This document shows, in pieces, positions 1 through 8,341 of a DNA stretch of 64,000 nt. Positions within the stretch are counted from its first letter, which is position 1, and each line of letters opens with the position of its first letter. The position numbers were made by a program, and so were the translations under genes. Where the stretch lies: assembly GCA_002438605.1 (NCBI GenBank), contig DJPR01000006.1, forward strand, positions 44,964 to 108,963, given 5' to 3'. This DNA comes from Ruminococcus sp. UBA6407 (GTDB lineage: Bacteria > Bacillota > Clostridia > Oscillospirales > Ruminococcaceae). The notes under the pieces are model-generated. The model saw nothing but the letters and a program-made list of their open reading frames with translations, did no database searches and had not been told where the DNA came from.

Positions 1-30
1 AATCTGACGAAAAATATATCTGCGTTTCTG

Positions 31-60
31 CCACACAAGCTTTGTGTGGTGTTACCTTAA
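31..60. repeat. partial copy of the dispersed TTAA-ended palindrome
   Basis: An 8-bp inverted repeat CCACACAA / TTGTGTGG (31-38 and 42-49) is followed by TGTTACCTTAA. The right arm matches the end of the palindrome family seen best at 39068-39103; the left arm is cut short. It lies just downstream of the AraC-type gene and has no T-run, so it is probably not a simple terminator. Confidence 0.6.
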
Positions 61-66
61 AGTATT

Positions 67-867
67 TTATTCATTAATCAGCATTTCAGAATACTTTTTC
101 CTGTATTCTGACGGAGTAATACCTATATGACTTTTGAATTGCCTCATAAAATATGAATCGTTTTCATATCCGCATTTTTCTGCAATCAAACTGACAGAAT
201 TATTCGTTTCCACCAAAAGTCTTTTTGCCATATTAAGCCTGCTGTTAATTACATCCTGCATAAATGTTGTTCCGAATGCAGCAAGATAAATCCTATGGAA
301 ATACACTCTGCCAATACACATTTCTTTGCAGATATCGTCAATATTGAATTTTCCCAAAGGATTATTAAGAACCTGTTCTCTCAAACAGCTCAGAGAATGA
401 AAATGAACAGGGAGCTGAACCTCATTTTTTCGTGATTTGATTATATCACTGACTTTTATAAAAATCAGCTTTAAAGCTTGCGAGGAAAATTCATTTTCCA
501 TAGCACTGTTTTTTCCATATTCCCAAAACATACAGCGAAAAAGTTCAGTTACCACGCTGTATCCGTCACTTAATCTGATTGGTTCATTTATTGGAATACC
601 GAGATGCTTCAGGTAATTTAATTCATCTGAATTCATTTCAAATCTGATAAAGCCGAAAATTGAACTTAAAAAACGCTTATCACAAATATGAGTAAACTTT
701 CCTCTGCATATAAAAAAAGTTCGTCCGCCGCACTCAATTTTTTCTCCCCTGTTAAAAAAAGAAACAGAAGAATTAAATATCATCACAAGATAACCGTTTG
801 AACCACTTAATTCGTTCTGTTTTATAGGGTCGTACTTAAAGTTCACTTTTATTTTATTGACATTCAT
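67..867 (-). CDS. AraC family transcriptional regulator
   Basis: DNA-binding regulator of about 266 residues. The last 100 residues carry the double helix-turn-helix of the AraC/XylS family: a first helix pair around NIDDICKEMCIGRVYFHR and a second around SLIAEKCGYENDSYFMRQFK, ending in GITPSEYRKKY. The N-terminal half looks like an effector-binding domain but I cannot name the ligand. I chose the ATG at 867 because GAGGG precedes it at good spacing; an in-frame ATG at 957 would add 30 hydrophobic residues and lacks such a site. It is transcribed away from the VanY-like gene at 1149, so it may act on that divergent region, which is inference only. Confidence 0.85.
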   Translation of the reverse strand: MNVNKIKVNFKYDPIKQNELSGSNGYLVMIFNSSVSFFNRGEKIECGGRTFFICRGKFTHICDKRFLSSIFGFIRFEMNSDELNYLKHLGIPINEPIRLSDGYSVVTELFRCMFWEYGKNSAMENEFSSQALKLIFIKVSDIIKSRKNEVQLPVHFHSLSCLREQVLNNPLGKFNIDDICKEMCIGRVYFHRIYLAAFGTTFMQDVINSRLNMAKRLLVETNNSVSLIAEKCGYENDSYFMRQFKSHIGITPSEYRKKYSEMLINE

Positions 868-1004
868 TAAATCCCTCACATCAATGAAACAACTACATAA
901 ATTAATAATAATACATTTTATATTATTTGTCAATAAAAAAATAACAATAAACCGCATTAGAGTTATATTTTTTCAAAATATCTGCAAAAAATACAAAAAA
1001 GTTA

Positions 1005-1033
1005 TTTACATTTTGGATTTAATGTGATATAAT
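1005..1033 (+). promoter_or_regulatory. sigma-A type promoter for the VanY-like gene
   Basis: TTTACA (1005-1010) and TATAAT (1028-1033) are separated by 17 bases. A start near 1040 would give a leader of about 108 bases before the gene at 1149. It lies in the divergent region shared with the AraC-type regulator. Confidence 0.7.
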
Positions 1034-1148
1034 TAAAAAGATATTAGGGCTGTGTTACAGCATTAATTGCCTATTCCTACAAACTTATTTCTAAGCAGTA
1101 TTGCCTTCATTCTATATTAAATCACAAATGAAAGGAATTTAAAAATTT

Positions 1149-2177
1149 ATGAATAACGGAAACAGAAGAAGAAAAAGATACAGAGTCCGCTACGATAGAA
1201 TAATCGCAGTTGCTTTGGTTTTTATTATTCTTATTTTTGCGATTGCTTCATGCTCAAAGGGCTGTTCAAATAAAAAAGACAAAAAGAAAACTAACTCAAG
1301 TTCAATAGTTGATGATACATCATCGGTATCACAAGCAGATACACCCGTACAGACCCCGTCTGATGCAGCAAATTCTTCTGCTGATCCGAATGCGGCTGCA
1401 AATGCTTCATCTACAGAATATGCTACAACCAAAGTTGAATATGCAAAAATAAATATGGGTGATCTTGTTCTCGTTAATTCAATGTATGAGTATAAATTCC
1501 CTGAGGGTGACATAAATGTTACGGATATTTACAGCAACAGAAATGAAAATGATTACAGTGTTGCTGACATGAATGTACTGCTTGATTCAAATGTAATAAC
1601 ACAGTTGAATGCAATGATGGCTGCTTTCCATTCAGCAACATCAAGTGATGACCTCCGAATTGTAAGTGCATACAGAACGCTTGAAGACCAGAATGTAAAA
1701 CATACAAGCGGTCAGTCAAAAATCAAGGGAGGTTATTCCGACTACCATACCGGCAGAAGCTTTAACCTTGGTATTTTCCCAGATAATTCAGGCTCATATT
1801 ACTATAAGCCTGAGGGCATTTACTCATGGATTAATGATAATGCTGCAAATTACGGCTTTATATTAAGATATCCTGAGGGTAAGGAAAGCATTACAGGAGA
1901 TGAGGCAAGTACATCTATATTCAGATATGTAGGTGCTCCTCATGCAACATATATCAAGCAAAATAATCTTTGTCTTGAGGAGTATATTGAAAATGTGAAA
2001 TCATATACTTACGGTGCAAACACTTTAAAGGTTACAGTTGGAACAGATCAATATGAAATCTATTATGTTCCCGCAAATGTTAATAATGTTACTGACGTTC
2101 CTGTACCGACAAATAAGACTTATACTATTTCAGGCAATAATGTAGACGGATTTATTGTTACAGTTTCGCCAACATAA
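1149..2177 (+). CDS. VanY-like (peptidase M15B) surface protein, probably catalytically dead
   Basis: A 342-residue membrane-anchored protein with one N-terminal hydrophobic segment (about 18-35), a Ser/Ala/Asp-rich linker (about 48-90) and a domain resembling D-alanyl-D-alanine carboxypeptidases of the M15B family (about 100-280). The fold signature is clear: IVSAYRTLEDQ, GGYSDYHTGRSFNL, WINDNAANYGFILRYPEGKE and IFRYVG. However the family zinc motif SxHxTGxAxD reads SDYHTGRSFN here, so the first His is Tyr199 and the Asp is Asn206, and the ExWH motif reads STSI, so the second His is Ile257. It therefore probably binds or scaffolds peptidoglycan rather than cutting it. Weak SD AAAGGA upstream of ATG. 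Confidence 0.8.
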   Translation: MNNGNRRRKRYRVRYDRIIAVALVFIILIFAIASCSKGCSNKKDKKKTNSSSIVDDTSSVSQADTPVQTPSDAANSSADPNAAANASSTEYATTKVEYAKINMGDLVLVNSMYEYKFPEGDINVTDIYSNRNENDYSVADMNVLLDSNVITQLNAMMAAFHSATSSDDLRIVSAYRTLEDQNVKHTSGQSKIKGGYSDYHTGRSFNLGIFPDNSGSYYYKPEGIYSWINDNAANYGFILRYPEGKESITGDEASTSIFRYVGAPHATYIKQNNLCLEEYIENVKSYTYGANTLKVTVGTDQYEIYYVPANVNNVTDVPVPTNKTYTISGNNVDGFIVTVSPT

Positions 2178-2219
2178 CTTTAATTCCATTCATAAAATAT
2201 ATTAGAACAAATTCTTAAT

Positions 2220-2287
2220 ATGGGCTGACAAAAGCATAGTTTTCTGAATTTGAAAACAGGGACATGCTGAAATGTCTGCCCATTTTA
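2220..2287 (+). terminator. branched hairpin, terminator or structured leader
   Basis: ATGGGC (2220-2225) pairs with GCCCAT (2278-2283) and closes two inner hairpins, GTTTTC/GAAAAC (2239-2244, 2252-2257) and GACAT/ATGTC (2261-2265, 2272-2276). TTTTA follows. It can end transcription of the VanY-like gene. The three-way-junction shape upstream of a binding-protein gene also allows a cis-regulatory RNA. I recognise no known riboswitch core in it. Confidence 0.55.
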
Positions 2288-2312
2288 TCACCCTGTATAC
2301 AAGGAGAAAATA

Positions 2313-3953
2313 TTGAAAAAACATGCCTTATTAATTGCATCTGCCTTTCTTTTTTCATGTATAACCGCTTCGTGTGATAAAAATGATGAAAAAGAAGGCG
2401 GAGAAAACTATATGTTTAATCTTTGTCTGCTCGGAAATCCTAAAAGTCTTGACCCTCAATTTGCAAATGACGAATCTTCAAATACAGTCATTGCAAATCT
2501 TTACAGCGGTCTGCTGAAAATGGATGAATCCGGTACAATTTTATGCGATAATGCAGAAAGCTATACCATTTCACCTGACGGCAAATCATATACTTTTAAA
2601 CTGCGTCAGGATAATTACTGGTTTATAGATAAAAATAAAAATGATAAAGCAGACGAGGGTGAATATTTCAATGTTACGGCAAATGACTACGTTTTTGCCT
2701 TTGAACGTCTTTTAAACCCTGAAACACAATCACCGTTTGCTGAAAGTTTTATATGTATTGAGGGTGCTTCAGACCGATTGAACGGCAGCTCAGATTCAGT
2801 TTCGGGAGTCACTGCAGCAGATGATTATACTTTGATTATCAATCTTGACTATGCAAATGCAAATTTCCTGAATCTTATGACATCACAAGCCGTCATGCCA
2901 TGCAATGAGGAGTTTTTTTATAGTACAAAAGGACGATATGGACTTGATGATAAGTCTGTTATGTCAAACGGTTCATTTTTCATGCGTCAATGGTTCTATG
3001 ACCCTTATGGAAAAAATAATATTCTTTACATGAAGCCGAATGCAGTAAACAGTGAAAATGATGAGGTATATCCGTCTTACCTTAATTTTGACATTGAAAA
3101 AAAACAATCTGATATAATCACTTCATTTAAAAAAGGCGATACTGAATGTTTTACTTCTATGAATTTTGACAGCAGTTTTAATAAAAATAAATACTATTAT
3201 AAAGCTTCACGTTCACTAACTTTAGGCTTGATTTTTAATCCGGATGATAAAACCTATTCAAATAAATCACTGCAAAAAGCTATTGCATACAGCATTAATA
3301 AAGCAGAACTTGAAAAAGAATTGAACAATGATTTAAAAGCCGCTTACGGACTTATACCTGACGGTATAAGACTTTTAGGTCGGAGTTATCGTGAACTTTG
3401 TTCCGATAAGGATATGGATATTTACAATAAATCAACAGCTCTTGATTGTCTTGAACAGGCGAAGTCACAATTGAAAGTGGAGTCATTTAATTCTGTTAAA
3501 ATTCTCGTTTCAACAGATACAATAAACTCTGAATATATCCATTTATTATCTCAGCAATGGCAGGAAACACTCGGCTTCTACATCGGTGTAGACGAAGTAT
3601 CAGATGAAGAATTTTATTCCAGATTAAACACCGGTGATTATTCAATAGCACTCTATCCTATAACTGCAAATTACAACAGCGGTGTTTCATTCCTTGATTC
3701 ATTTTCCGATAATCCTTATTTCAAAATATCTGATGACAACATTCATGCTGTTAAACAGCTTGACCATATCAGCAACTCTTCTGATTATGTTAAAAGCTTT
3801 AAAGATATTGAACAGAAAATACTTAATGAATGCTGTTTTGTTCCTGTGTTTTATAAAAACACTTATCTGGTGATGAAAAAGGAAAATGAGGATATATTAT
3901 ATGACGCATTTTCCAAATCAGTCAATTATCAATATGCCAAACACTATGATTAA
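2313..3953 (+). CDS. peptide ABC transporter substrate-binding lipoprotein (OppA/SBP_bac_5 type)
   Basis: A 546-residue secreted lipoprotein with a short hydrophobic signal and a lipobox-like TASC at about residues 18-21. The mature part reads as family 5 solute-binding protein: NPKSLDPQFANDESSNTVIANLYSGLL near the start, YTFKLRQDNYWF, NVTANDYVFAFERLLNPETQSPF, then SLQKAIAYSINKAEL, all typical of OppA-like peptide binders. The start is a TTG, set by AAGGAG at 2301-2306 six bases upstream. No permease or ATPase genes are next to it, so it is an orphan that must pair with a transporter elsewhere or serve as a receptor. Substrate unknown. Confidence 0.88.
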   Translation: MKKHALLIASAFLFSCITASCDKNDEKEGGENYMFNLCLLGNPKSLDPQFANDESSNTVIANLYSGLLKMDESGTILCDNAESYTISPDGKSYTFKLRQDNYWFIDKNKNDKADEGEYFNVTANDYVFAFERLLNPETQSPFAESFICIEGASDRLNGSSDSVSGVTAADDYTLIINLDYANANFLNLMTSQAVMPCNEEFFYSTKGRYGLDDKSVMSNGSFFMRQWFYDPYGKNNILYMKPNAVNSENDEVYPSYLNFDIEKKQSDIITSFKKGDTECFTSMNFDSSFNKNKYYYKASRSLTLGLIFNPDDKTYSNKSLQKAIAYSINKAELEKELNNDLKAAYGLIPDGIRLLGRSYRELCSDKDMDIYNKSTALDCLEQAKSQLKVESFNSVKILVSTDTINSEYIHLLSQQWQETLGFYIGVDEVSDEEFYSRLNTGDYSIALYPITANYNSGVSFLDSFSDNPYFKISDDNIHAVKQLDHISNSSDYVKSFKDIEQKILNECCFVPVFYKNTYLVMKKENEDILYDAFSKSVNYQYAKHYD

Positions 3954-3960
3954 TATAAGG

Positions 3961-3993
3961 GTCTGCACTTTGTTTGAAGTGCAGACTTTTCTT
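3961..3993 (+). terminator. Rho-independent terminator of the binding-protein gene
   Basis: A 10-bp perfect stem GTCTGCACTT / AAGTGCAGAC (3961-3970 and 3977-3986) with a 6-base loop is followed by TTTTCTTT, immediately after the stop codon. Confidence 0.9.
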
Positions 3994-4130
3994 TAGGACA
4001 ATTATTTAGTGAAACAACGTACAAATGTTATACAATGCTGTATTAATAATATAAACAATGCTTATAATAACAGCAAAATGCAGATAACAGTATTATAAAA
4101 ACCTTATAAAACTTTTACATACTTTTCCTG

Positions 4131-4158
4131 TTACAAAATGCTGATTTTTGCATAAAAT
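4131..4158 (+). promoter_or_regulatory. promoter of the candidate small RNA
   Basis: TTACAA (4131-4136), a 16-base spacer and TAAAAT (4153-4158) predict a transcription start at about A4165, exactly the first base of the closing stem of the RNA described next. Confidence 0.55.
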
Positions 4159-4164
4159 AATATT

Positions 4165-4298
4165 AGCAGCAGTGTAATATACATCTCGCTTTAAAGTGGC
4201 TTTATGCCCATGAATAGCTTTAAAACTCTATATTAAACTGCTGCTTTTATATAGATTTTCCCCGGAGCTTATGTCATCTCATAAGCTCCTTTCTTTTT
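4165..4298 (+). ncRNA. candidate structured small RNA
   Basis: Three nested stems are visible: an outer stem AGCAGCAGT / ACTGCTGCT (4165-4173 with 4237-4245), a middle stem TTTAAAG / CTTTAAA (4190-4196 with 4218-4224) and a small GGC/GCC hairpin inside. Unpaired stretches of 16 and 12 bases lie between the outer and middle stems, an arrangement reminiscent of the 6S RNA bubble but at well under half its usual size. A promoter sits at the right distance upstream and a terminator hairpin follows. No reading frame is present. Its 3' end overlaps the end of spoIIID on the other strand. I cannot assign a family. Confidence 0.5.
4264..4298 (+). terminator. terminator of the candidate small RNA, overlapping the spoIIID 3' end
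   Basis: GGAGCTTATG (4264-4273) pairs with CATAAGCTCC (4280-4289) and is followed by TTTCTTTTT on the plus strand. The minus side has no T-run, so the polarity fits the small RNA and not spoIIID, whose stop codon at 4274-4276 lies in the loop. Confidence 0.75.
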
Positions 4299-4558
4299 AC
4301 ATTTCTTTTTGCCAGCTCCTGATATTTTATTTTTGTTGCCATTCCTCCTCTTATATGACGTTCTTGTTTGTTTACTTCTAAAATTTCCTTTACCTTTGAG
4401 TAAAGCTCAGGATTGATTTCTGATAATCGCTGTGTTACGTCCTTATGTACTGTGCTTTTGGAAATTCCAAACTGTTTTGCCGCAGCTCTTACTGTAGTTT
4501 TGTTTTCCAAAATAAACTGACCAAGCACAACAGCTCGTTGGTTAGGCTGACTATTCAT
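4274..4558 (-). CDS. spoIIID: sporulation transcriptional regulator SpoIIID
   Basis: A 94-residue DNA-binding protein that in Bacillus and Clostridium works in the mother cell with sigma-E to switch genes on and off. Helix-turn-helix core TVRAAAKQFGISKSTVHKDVTQRL and the hallmark EVNKQERHIRGGMATKIKYQ are both present, and the length matches the family. The ATG at 4558 has GGAG seven bases upstream; an upstream in-frame Met at 4600 lacks one. It is monocistronic, between a small RNA on the opposite strand and the glgA terminator. Confidence 0.96.
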   Translation of the reverse strand: MNSQPNQRAVVLGQFILENKTTVRAAAKQFGISKSTVHKDVTQRLSEINPELYSKVKEILEVNKQERHIRGGMATKIKYQELAKRNVKRKELMR

Positions 4559-4695
4559 GTTCTCACTCCAATACTTTCGGATAAACGTATCAAGAACCAA
4601 TACATACTGATTCTTACACTGAATTTCATTTTTCTACACATTAATTCAGCTGATAATAAATATATATGACGAAAGTTTGAAATAGAGTACAAAAT

Positions 4696-4740
4696 AAGAA
4701 ACAAAAAAGCAAAGGCAGCATCAGTCAATATGATGCTGCC
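4696..4740 (-). terminator. Rho-independent terminator of glgA
   Basis: A perfect 10-bp stem (4714-4723 with 4731-4740, GGCAGCATCA and its complement) with a 7-base loop is followed on the minus strand by TTTGCTTTTTT, about 80 bases past the glgA stop. Confidence 0.9.
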
Positions 4741-4818
4741 TAAGAACTTATTATCATTTTCAAAACATACCCAAAAACTGAACATTATATCCTATGAGAA
4801 CAAATTCTGAAAAATATT

Positions 4819-6273
4819 TTACCAGTTTATCATCCAATTATAAAGTCCCTCATATTGCTTAGCAGAGCTGTTCCATGAGAAGTCCTTTTCCATTCCGCGT
4901 TCAACAAGCTTATCCCAATCGTTTCTGCAATTGAAGTATACATTTTTTGCATAATTTATTATTCCAAGCATTTCATCAGCATTATAATTTGCAAATGAGA
5001 AGCCTGTTCCTGTTCCGGAATATTCATTGTAAGGTTCAACGGTATCTTTTAGTCCGCCTGTTTCTCTTACAATCGGTACTGTTCCGTATCTGAGTCCCAT
5101 AAGCTGAGTCAATCCGCATGGTTCAAACAATGAAGGAACCATTATAGCGTCTGCTGCTGCATAAAGCTTTCTTGCAAGTCTGTCAGAATAAAGAATGTTT
5201 GCTGAAACTCTTTCAGGATACTTCCATTGATAATGTTTGAATAAATTCTCATACTTTGCTTCGCCGGTACCTATAACAACAAGCTGAGTATTCGGATCTG
5301 CAATTTTTTCTATAGCATAATCTACAAGATCGAGTCCCTTTTGATCTGTAAGACGAGAAATAATTGCAATCATGAACTTCTTTTTATCAACAGGAAGTCT
5401 GAGCTCTTTTTGGAGTGATGCCTTATTTTCTGCTTTGCCCGACTTAAAGCTTTTCACGCTGTATTTCCTGTAGATTTGTTCATCCGTTTCAGGATTAAAC
5501 AAATTGTAGTCTATACCGTTAAGTATTCCCCGCAATGACATTGTCCTTGCACGAAGAAGTCCGTCAAGATTTTCACCGTAAAACGGATACTTTATTTCTT
5601 CAGCATATGTTTCACTTACAGTTGTAATATAATCCGCATAGACAAGTCCGCCCTTCAGCATACTTGCAGCATGCTGAAACTCAAGCTTATCAGGAGTAAA
5701 CATATAATCGGGAAGTGCTGTATTAAACTTGAATGTATCAATATCCCATATTCCCTGAAACCTAAGATTATGAATTGTCATAATGCTTTTAGTTGAGCTG
5801 TAAAAAGGATTTGATGCAAATGTTGATTTAAGGAATACAGGTATAAGTCCTGCCTGCCAGTCATGGCAGTGAATTATATCAGGCTTGAAATTAATAACCG
5901 GAAGAATTGCAAGAACTGCTTTACAGAAGAAAGTAAAGCGTTCAATATCCCATTTCAAGTCGTTTGAATAAGGTGTATGGCACTTAAAATAATACTCATT
6001 ATCAACAAAGTAAAATTTTATTCCATGATACTCATATTCCATAATTCCGACATGAGTGCCTACAATTCTCATACCGTAATCCATATAAAAATGGTGAACA
6101 TATTTAAACTCTTTTCTATACTTGTCAGGAATACAAGTATAATATGGAAGAATTACCCTTACGTCAAATTCATTCTTGTCCAGATACTGTGGCAATGCAC
6201 CAACAACGTCTGCAAGTCCGCCTGTTTTTACAAACGGAACACATTCAGATGCTGCAAACAAAATATTTTTCAT
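4819..6273 (-). CDS. glgA: glycogen synthase (ADP-glucose type)
   Basis: A 484-residue GT5 glucosyltransferase that extends alpha-1,4-glucan from ADP-glucose. The N-terminal ADP-glucose loop KTGGLADVVGALP (residues 17-29) is intact, as are the family motifs DIIHCHDWQAGL, GILNGIDYNLFNP, ISRLTDQKGLDL and, near the end, MVPSLFEPCGLTQLMGLRYGTVPIVRETGGL with its catalytic Glu. Length is normal. GGAGGG precedes the ATG. It follows glgB by about 210 bases, with a palindromic repeat in the gap. No glgC or glgP lies in the window. Confidence 0.97.
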   Translation of the reverse strand: MKNILFAASECVPFVKTGGLADVVGALPQYLDKNEFDVRVILPYYTCIPDKYRKEFKYVHHFYMDYGMRIVGTHVGIMEYEYHGIKFYFVDNEYYFKCHTPYSNDLKWDIERFTFFCKAVLAILPVINFKPDIIHCHDWQAGLIPVFLKSTFASNPFYSSTKSIMTIHNLRFQGIWDIDTFKFNTALPDYMFTPDKLEFQHAASMLKGGLVYADYITTVSETYAEEIKYPFYGENLDGLLRARTMSLRGILNGIDYNLFNPETDEQIYRKYSVKSFKSGKAENKASLQKELRLPVDKKKFMIAIISRLTDQKGLDLVDYAIEKIADPNTQLVVIGTGEAKYENLFKHYQWKYPERVSANILYSDRLARKLYAAADAIMVPSLFEPCGLTQLMGLRYGTVPIVRETGGLKDTVEPYNEYSGTGTGFSFANYNADEMLGIINYAKNVYFNCRNDWDKLVERGMEKDFSWNSSAKQYEGLYNWMINW

Positions 6274-6292
6274 ATTTACCCTCCATTCTTAC

Positions 6293-6359
6293 TTAGTGCA
6301 GCAATGCACAAAGCCAATTATAGCAATGCAATAAAAGACTTTGTACTGTGCTGCCTTAG
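6293..6359. repeat. dispersed palindrome, glgA-glgB gap copy
   Basis: The ends are inverted: GTGCAGCAATGCACAAAG on the left and CTTTGTACTGTGCTGCC on the right, then TTAG. A diverged 67-bp copy of the palindrome family, lying between two genes of one operon. Confidence 0.6.
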
Positions 6360-6484
6360 AACATATACTTTCTTTTTTAATTTTTGTCTTTATTACATTA
6401 TAATATTCAAAATAATTTAAGTCAAGAGAAAAATATAAATTTTTACAAAATTAGAGAATGTTCTCATAGGGAAAATAATCAGAT

Positions 6485-8329
6485 TCAGGTTCTTACATTT
6501 TTCTTCTTTATTTTTGCTGCTTTAGACTGTCTTTCACCTTTTTTGCATAAGTAAAGAAGTCCTGAAAAGGCAGGAATATTTACTGTGATATTTCCGTTTT
6601 CATCTGCTTTTATTATTTTATTTTCTGATTCTCTGCTGTTTCCGCCAAAGCGTTCCCAATCAGATGAAATAATCAGCTCAAGTTCACAAAACGGCTCAAG
6701 GGTAAATGTATATTTTTTATATTCTTTATCGTCAAAATTAAAAACTGCTGCAAGCGACTGTCCTATACAGCTTCTCTCAATCGCATAGATCAGCTTATCC
6801 TCCTGATGACAGTCTATCCATCTGAAACAATCACGAGCATAATCACCGCTGTATAATGCAGGATAATTAAGATATATATGATTCAGCTCTTTTATATATT
6901 CGTGAAAGGAATCATGCAAAGGATATTTGAGGATCATCCAATCCTGCTGCTGCTTTTCGCTCCACTCCCTAAGCTGTCCAAGCTCATTGCCCATAAAATT
7001 CAATTTCTTTCCGGGATGAACATACATATACATATAAAAGGCTCTTGCCTGAGGAAATTTTACATCATAATCTCCCCACATTTTCTGCATTATTGTAGCT
7101 TTGCCATGTACATTCTCATCGTGTGACAAAGGAAGAAGGAAATGCTCATTGTAGTAATACATCATTGAAAATGTAAGCTTATGATACTTTTCACGTCTTT
7201 CAGAAGGCGGCGACTGAAAATAAGATAAGGTATCATTCATCCACCCCATATCCCACTTATAATCAAAACCAAGTCCATTATACTGTACAGGTACTGTTAC
7301 ATCTGCAAAATTTGTAGAGTCCTCCGCAGAAAGAATAATGCCGCTGTGCCTATGCTTCAAGCCTGAATTCATATGTCTTAAAAAATCAACAGCATTTTTA
7401 TTAACTCCTCTTGCAGGTTCACCCTGCCAATATATAATGCGGCTGATTGCATCCATTCTTATGCCGTCAAAATGAAACTTCTCTATCCAGAAGTCAGCAG
7501 CAGACTGTAAAAAGCTGCATACCTCACCTCTTGAATGCATGAAATTACAGCTGCCCCACTCGCTGTAACCAACTGCATCATTTGGATATTCATATAAATG
7601 TGTTCCGTCATAATTCGCCAGTGCATAGCTGTCAACTGCAAAATGTACAGGAACAAAGTCCATAATTACAGAAATATTATTATTGTGACATTTATCAATA
7701 AGCTCCATAAGTTCATAAGCTGTTCCGTATCGAGAAGTCGGACTGAAAAAACCTGTTCCCTGATAGCCCCATGATTCATCACATGGATATTCACTCAAAG
7801 GCATAAATTCTATAGCATTATAACCCATTTTTGTTACATATTCAATAAGTTCGTCAGCAATTTCCGAATATGTATACCAGCCGTTTTCATCTTCTTCATT
7901 TGTTTTCCATGAACCAAGGTGAACCTCATAGATGTTCAACGGCTTATCAATCATATTATTTCTTTTTTCAATCCATTTGCTGTCGCTGAATTTGTATTTT
8001 TTCAGGTCACGAATAATTGATGCACTGTTGGGCCTGAGCTCCATTCCATAGCCGTAAGGATCGCAGTGATCAGTACATCCGCCATTATAATAAATTTTAT
8101 ATTTATACATCTGACCTTCCAAAGCATCGGGAACAGTGCATGTATAAAAATTTCCGTCATAAGCCTTATTCATGGGGATTTCATTCCAGTCACTAAATTC
8201 GCCTATAAGGGAAATACGTTCCGCACCCGGAGCAAATGTACAAAATTCCACCCCATACTCCTTAACATGAGCTCCCATAAATTCATAGGCATCAAAGCTT
8301 TTTCCTGTATAAAAGTCATACAACTCCAT
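6485..8329 (-). CDS. glgB: 1,4-alpha-glucan branching enzyme
   Basis: A 614-residue GH13 enzyme making alpha-1,6 branches in glycogen. The N-terminal carbohydrate-binding module (about 10-110) carries VEFCTFAPGAERISLIGEFSDW. The catalytic barrel shows EVHLGSW, VIMDFVPVHF, the nucleophile Asp293 in FDGIRMDAISR, the acid/base Glu336 in ILSAEDST and the third carboxylate in LPLSHDENVHGK (the usual form is SHDEVVHGK). GGAG lies eight bases before the ATG. It precedes glgA and follows the DHHW gene by 12 bases, so it probably reads through from that operon. Confidence 0.97.
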   Translation of the reverse strand: MELYDFYTGKSFDAYEFMGAHVKEYGVEFCTFAPGAERISLIGEFSDWNEIPMNKAYDGNFYTCTVPDALEGQMYKYKIYYNGGCTDHCDPYGYGMELRPNSASIIRDLKKYKFSDSKWIEKRNNMIDKPLNIYEVHLGSWKTNEEDENGWYTYSEIADELIEYVTKMGYNAIEFMPLSEYPCDESWGYQGTGFFSPTSRYGTAYELMELIDKCHNNNISVIMDFVPVHFAVDSYALANYDGTHLYEYPNDAVGYSEWGSCNFMHSRGEVCSFLQSAADFWIEKFHFDGIRMDAISRIIYWQGEPARGVNKNAVDFLRHMNSGLKHRHSGIILSAEDSTNFADVTVPVQYNGLGFDYKWDMGWMNDTLSYFQSPPSERREKYHKLTFSMMYYYNEHFLLPLSHDENVHGKATIMQKMWGDYDVKFPQARAFYMYMYVHPGKKLNFMGNELGQLREWSEKQQQDWMILKYPLHDSFHEYIKELNHIYLNYPALYSGDYARDCFRWIDCHQEDKLIYAIERSCIGQSLAAVFNFDDKEYKKYTFTLEPFCELELIISSDWERFGGNSRESENKIIKADENGNITVNIPAFSGLLYLCKKGERQSKAAKIKKKNVRT

Positions 8330-8341
8330 ATTATCAACTCC

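Noticed and set aside
1046..1062. GCTGT/ACAGC hairpin in the VanY-like leader as a riboswitch
   Set aside because: Only five base pairs with a three-base loop and no further structure.
4165..4298. 6S RNA
   Set aside because: Stem-bubble-stem order is similar, but the RNA is too short and lacks recognisable conserved 6S bases; kept only as an unassigned small RNA.
4445..4785. reading frames on both strands around spoIIID
   Set aside because: They overlap spoIIID or its promoter, have no ribosome site and no family features.
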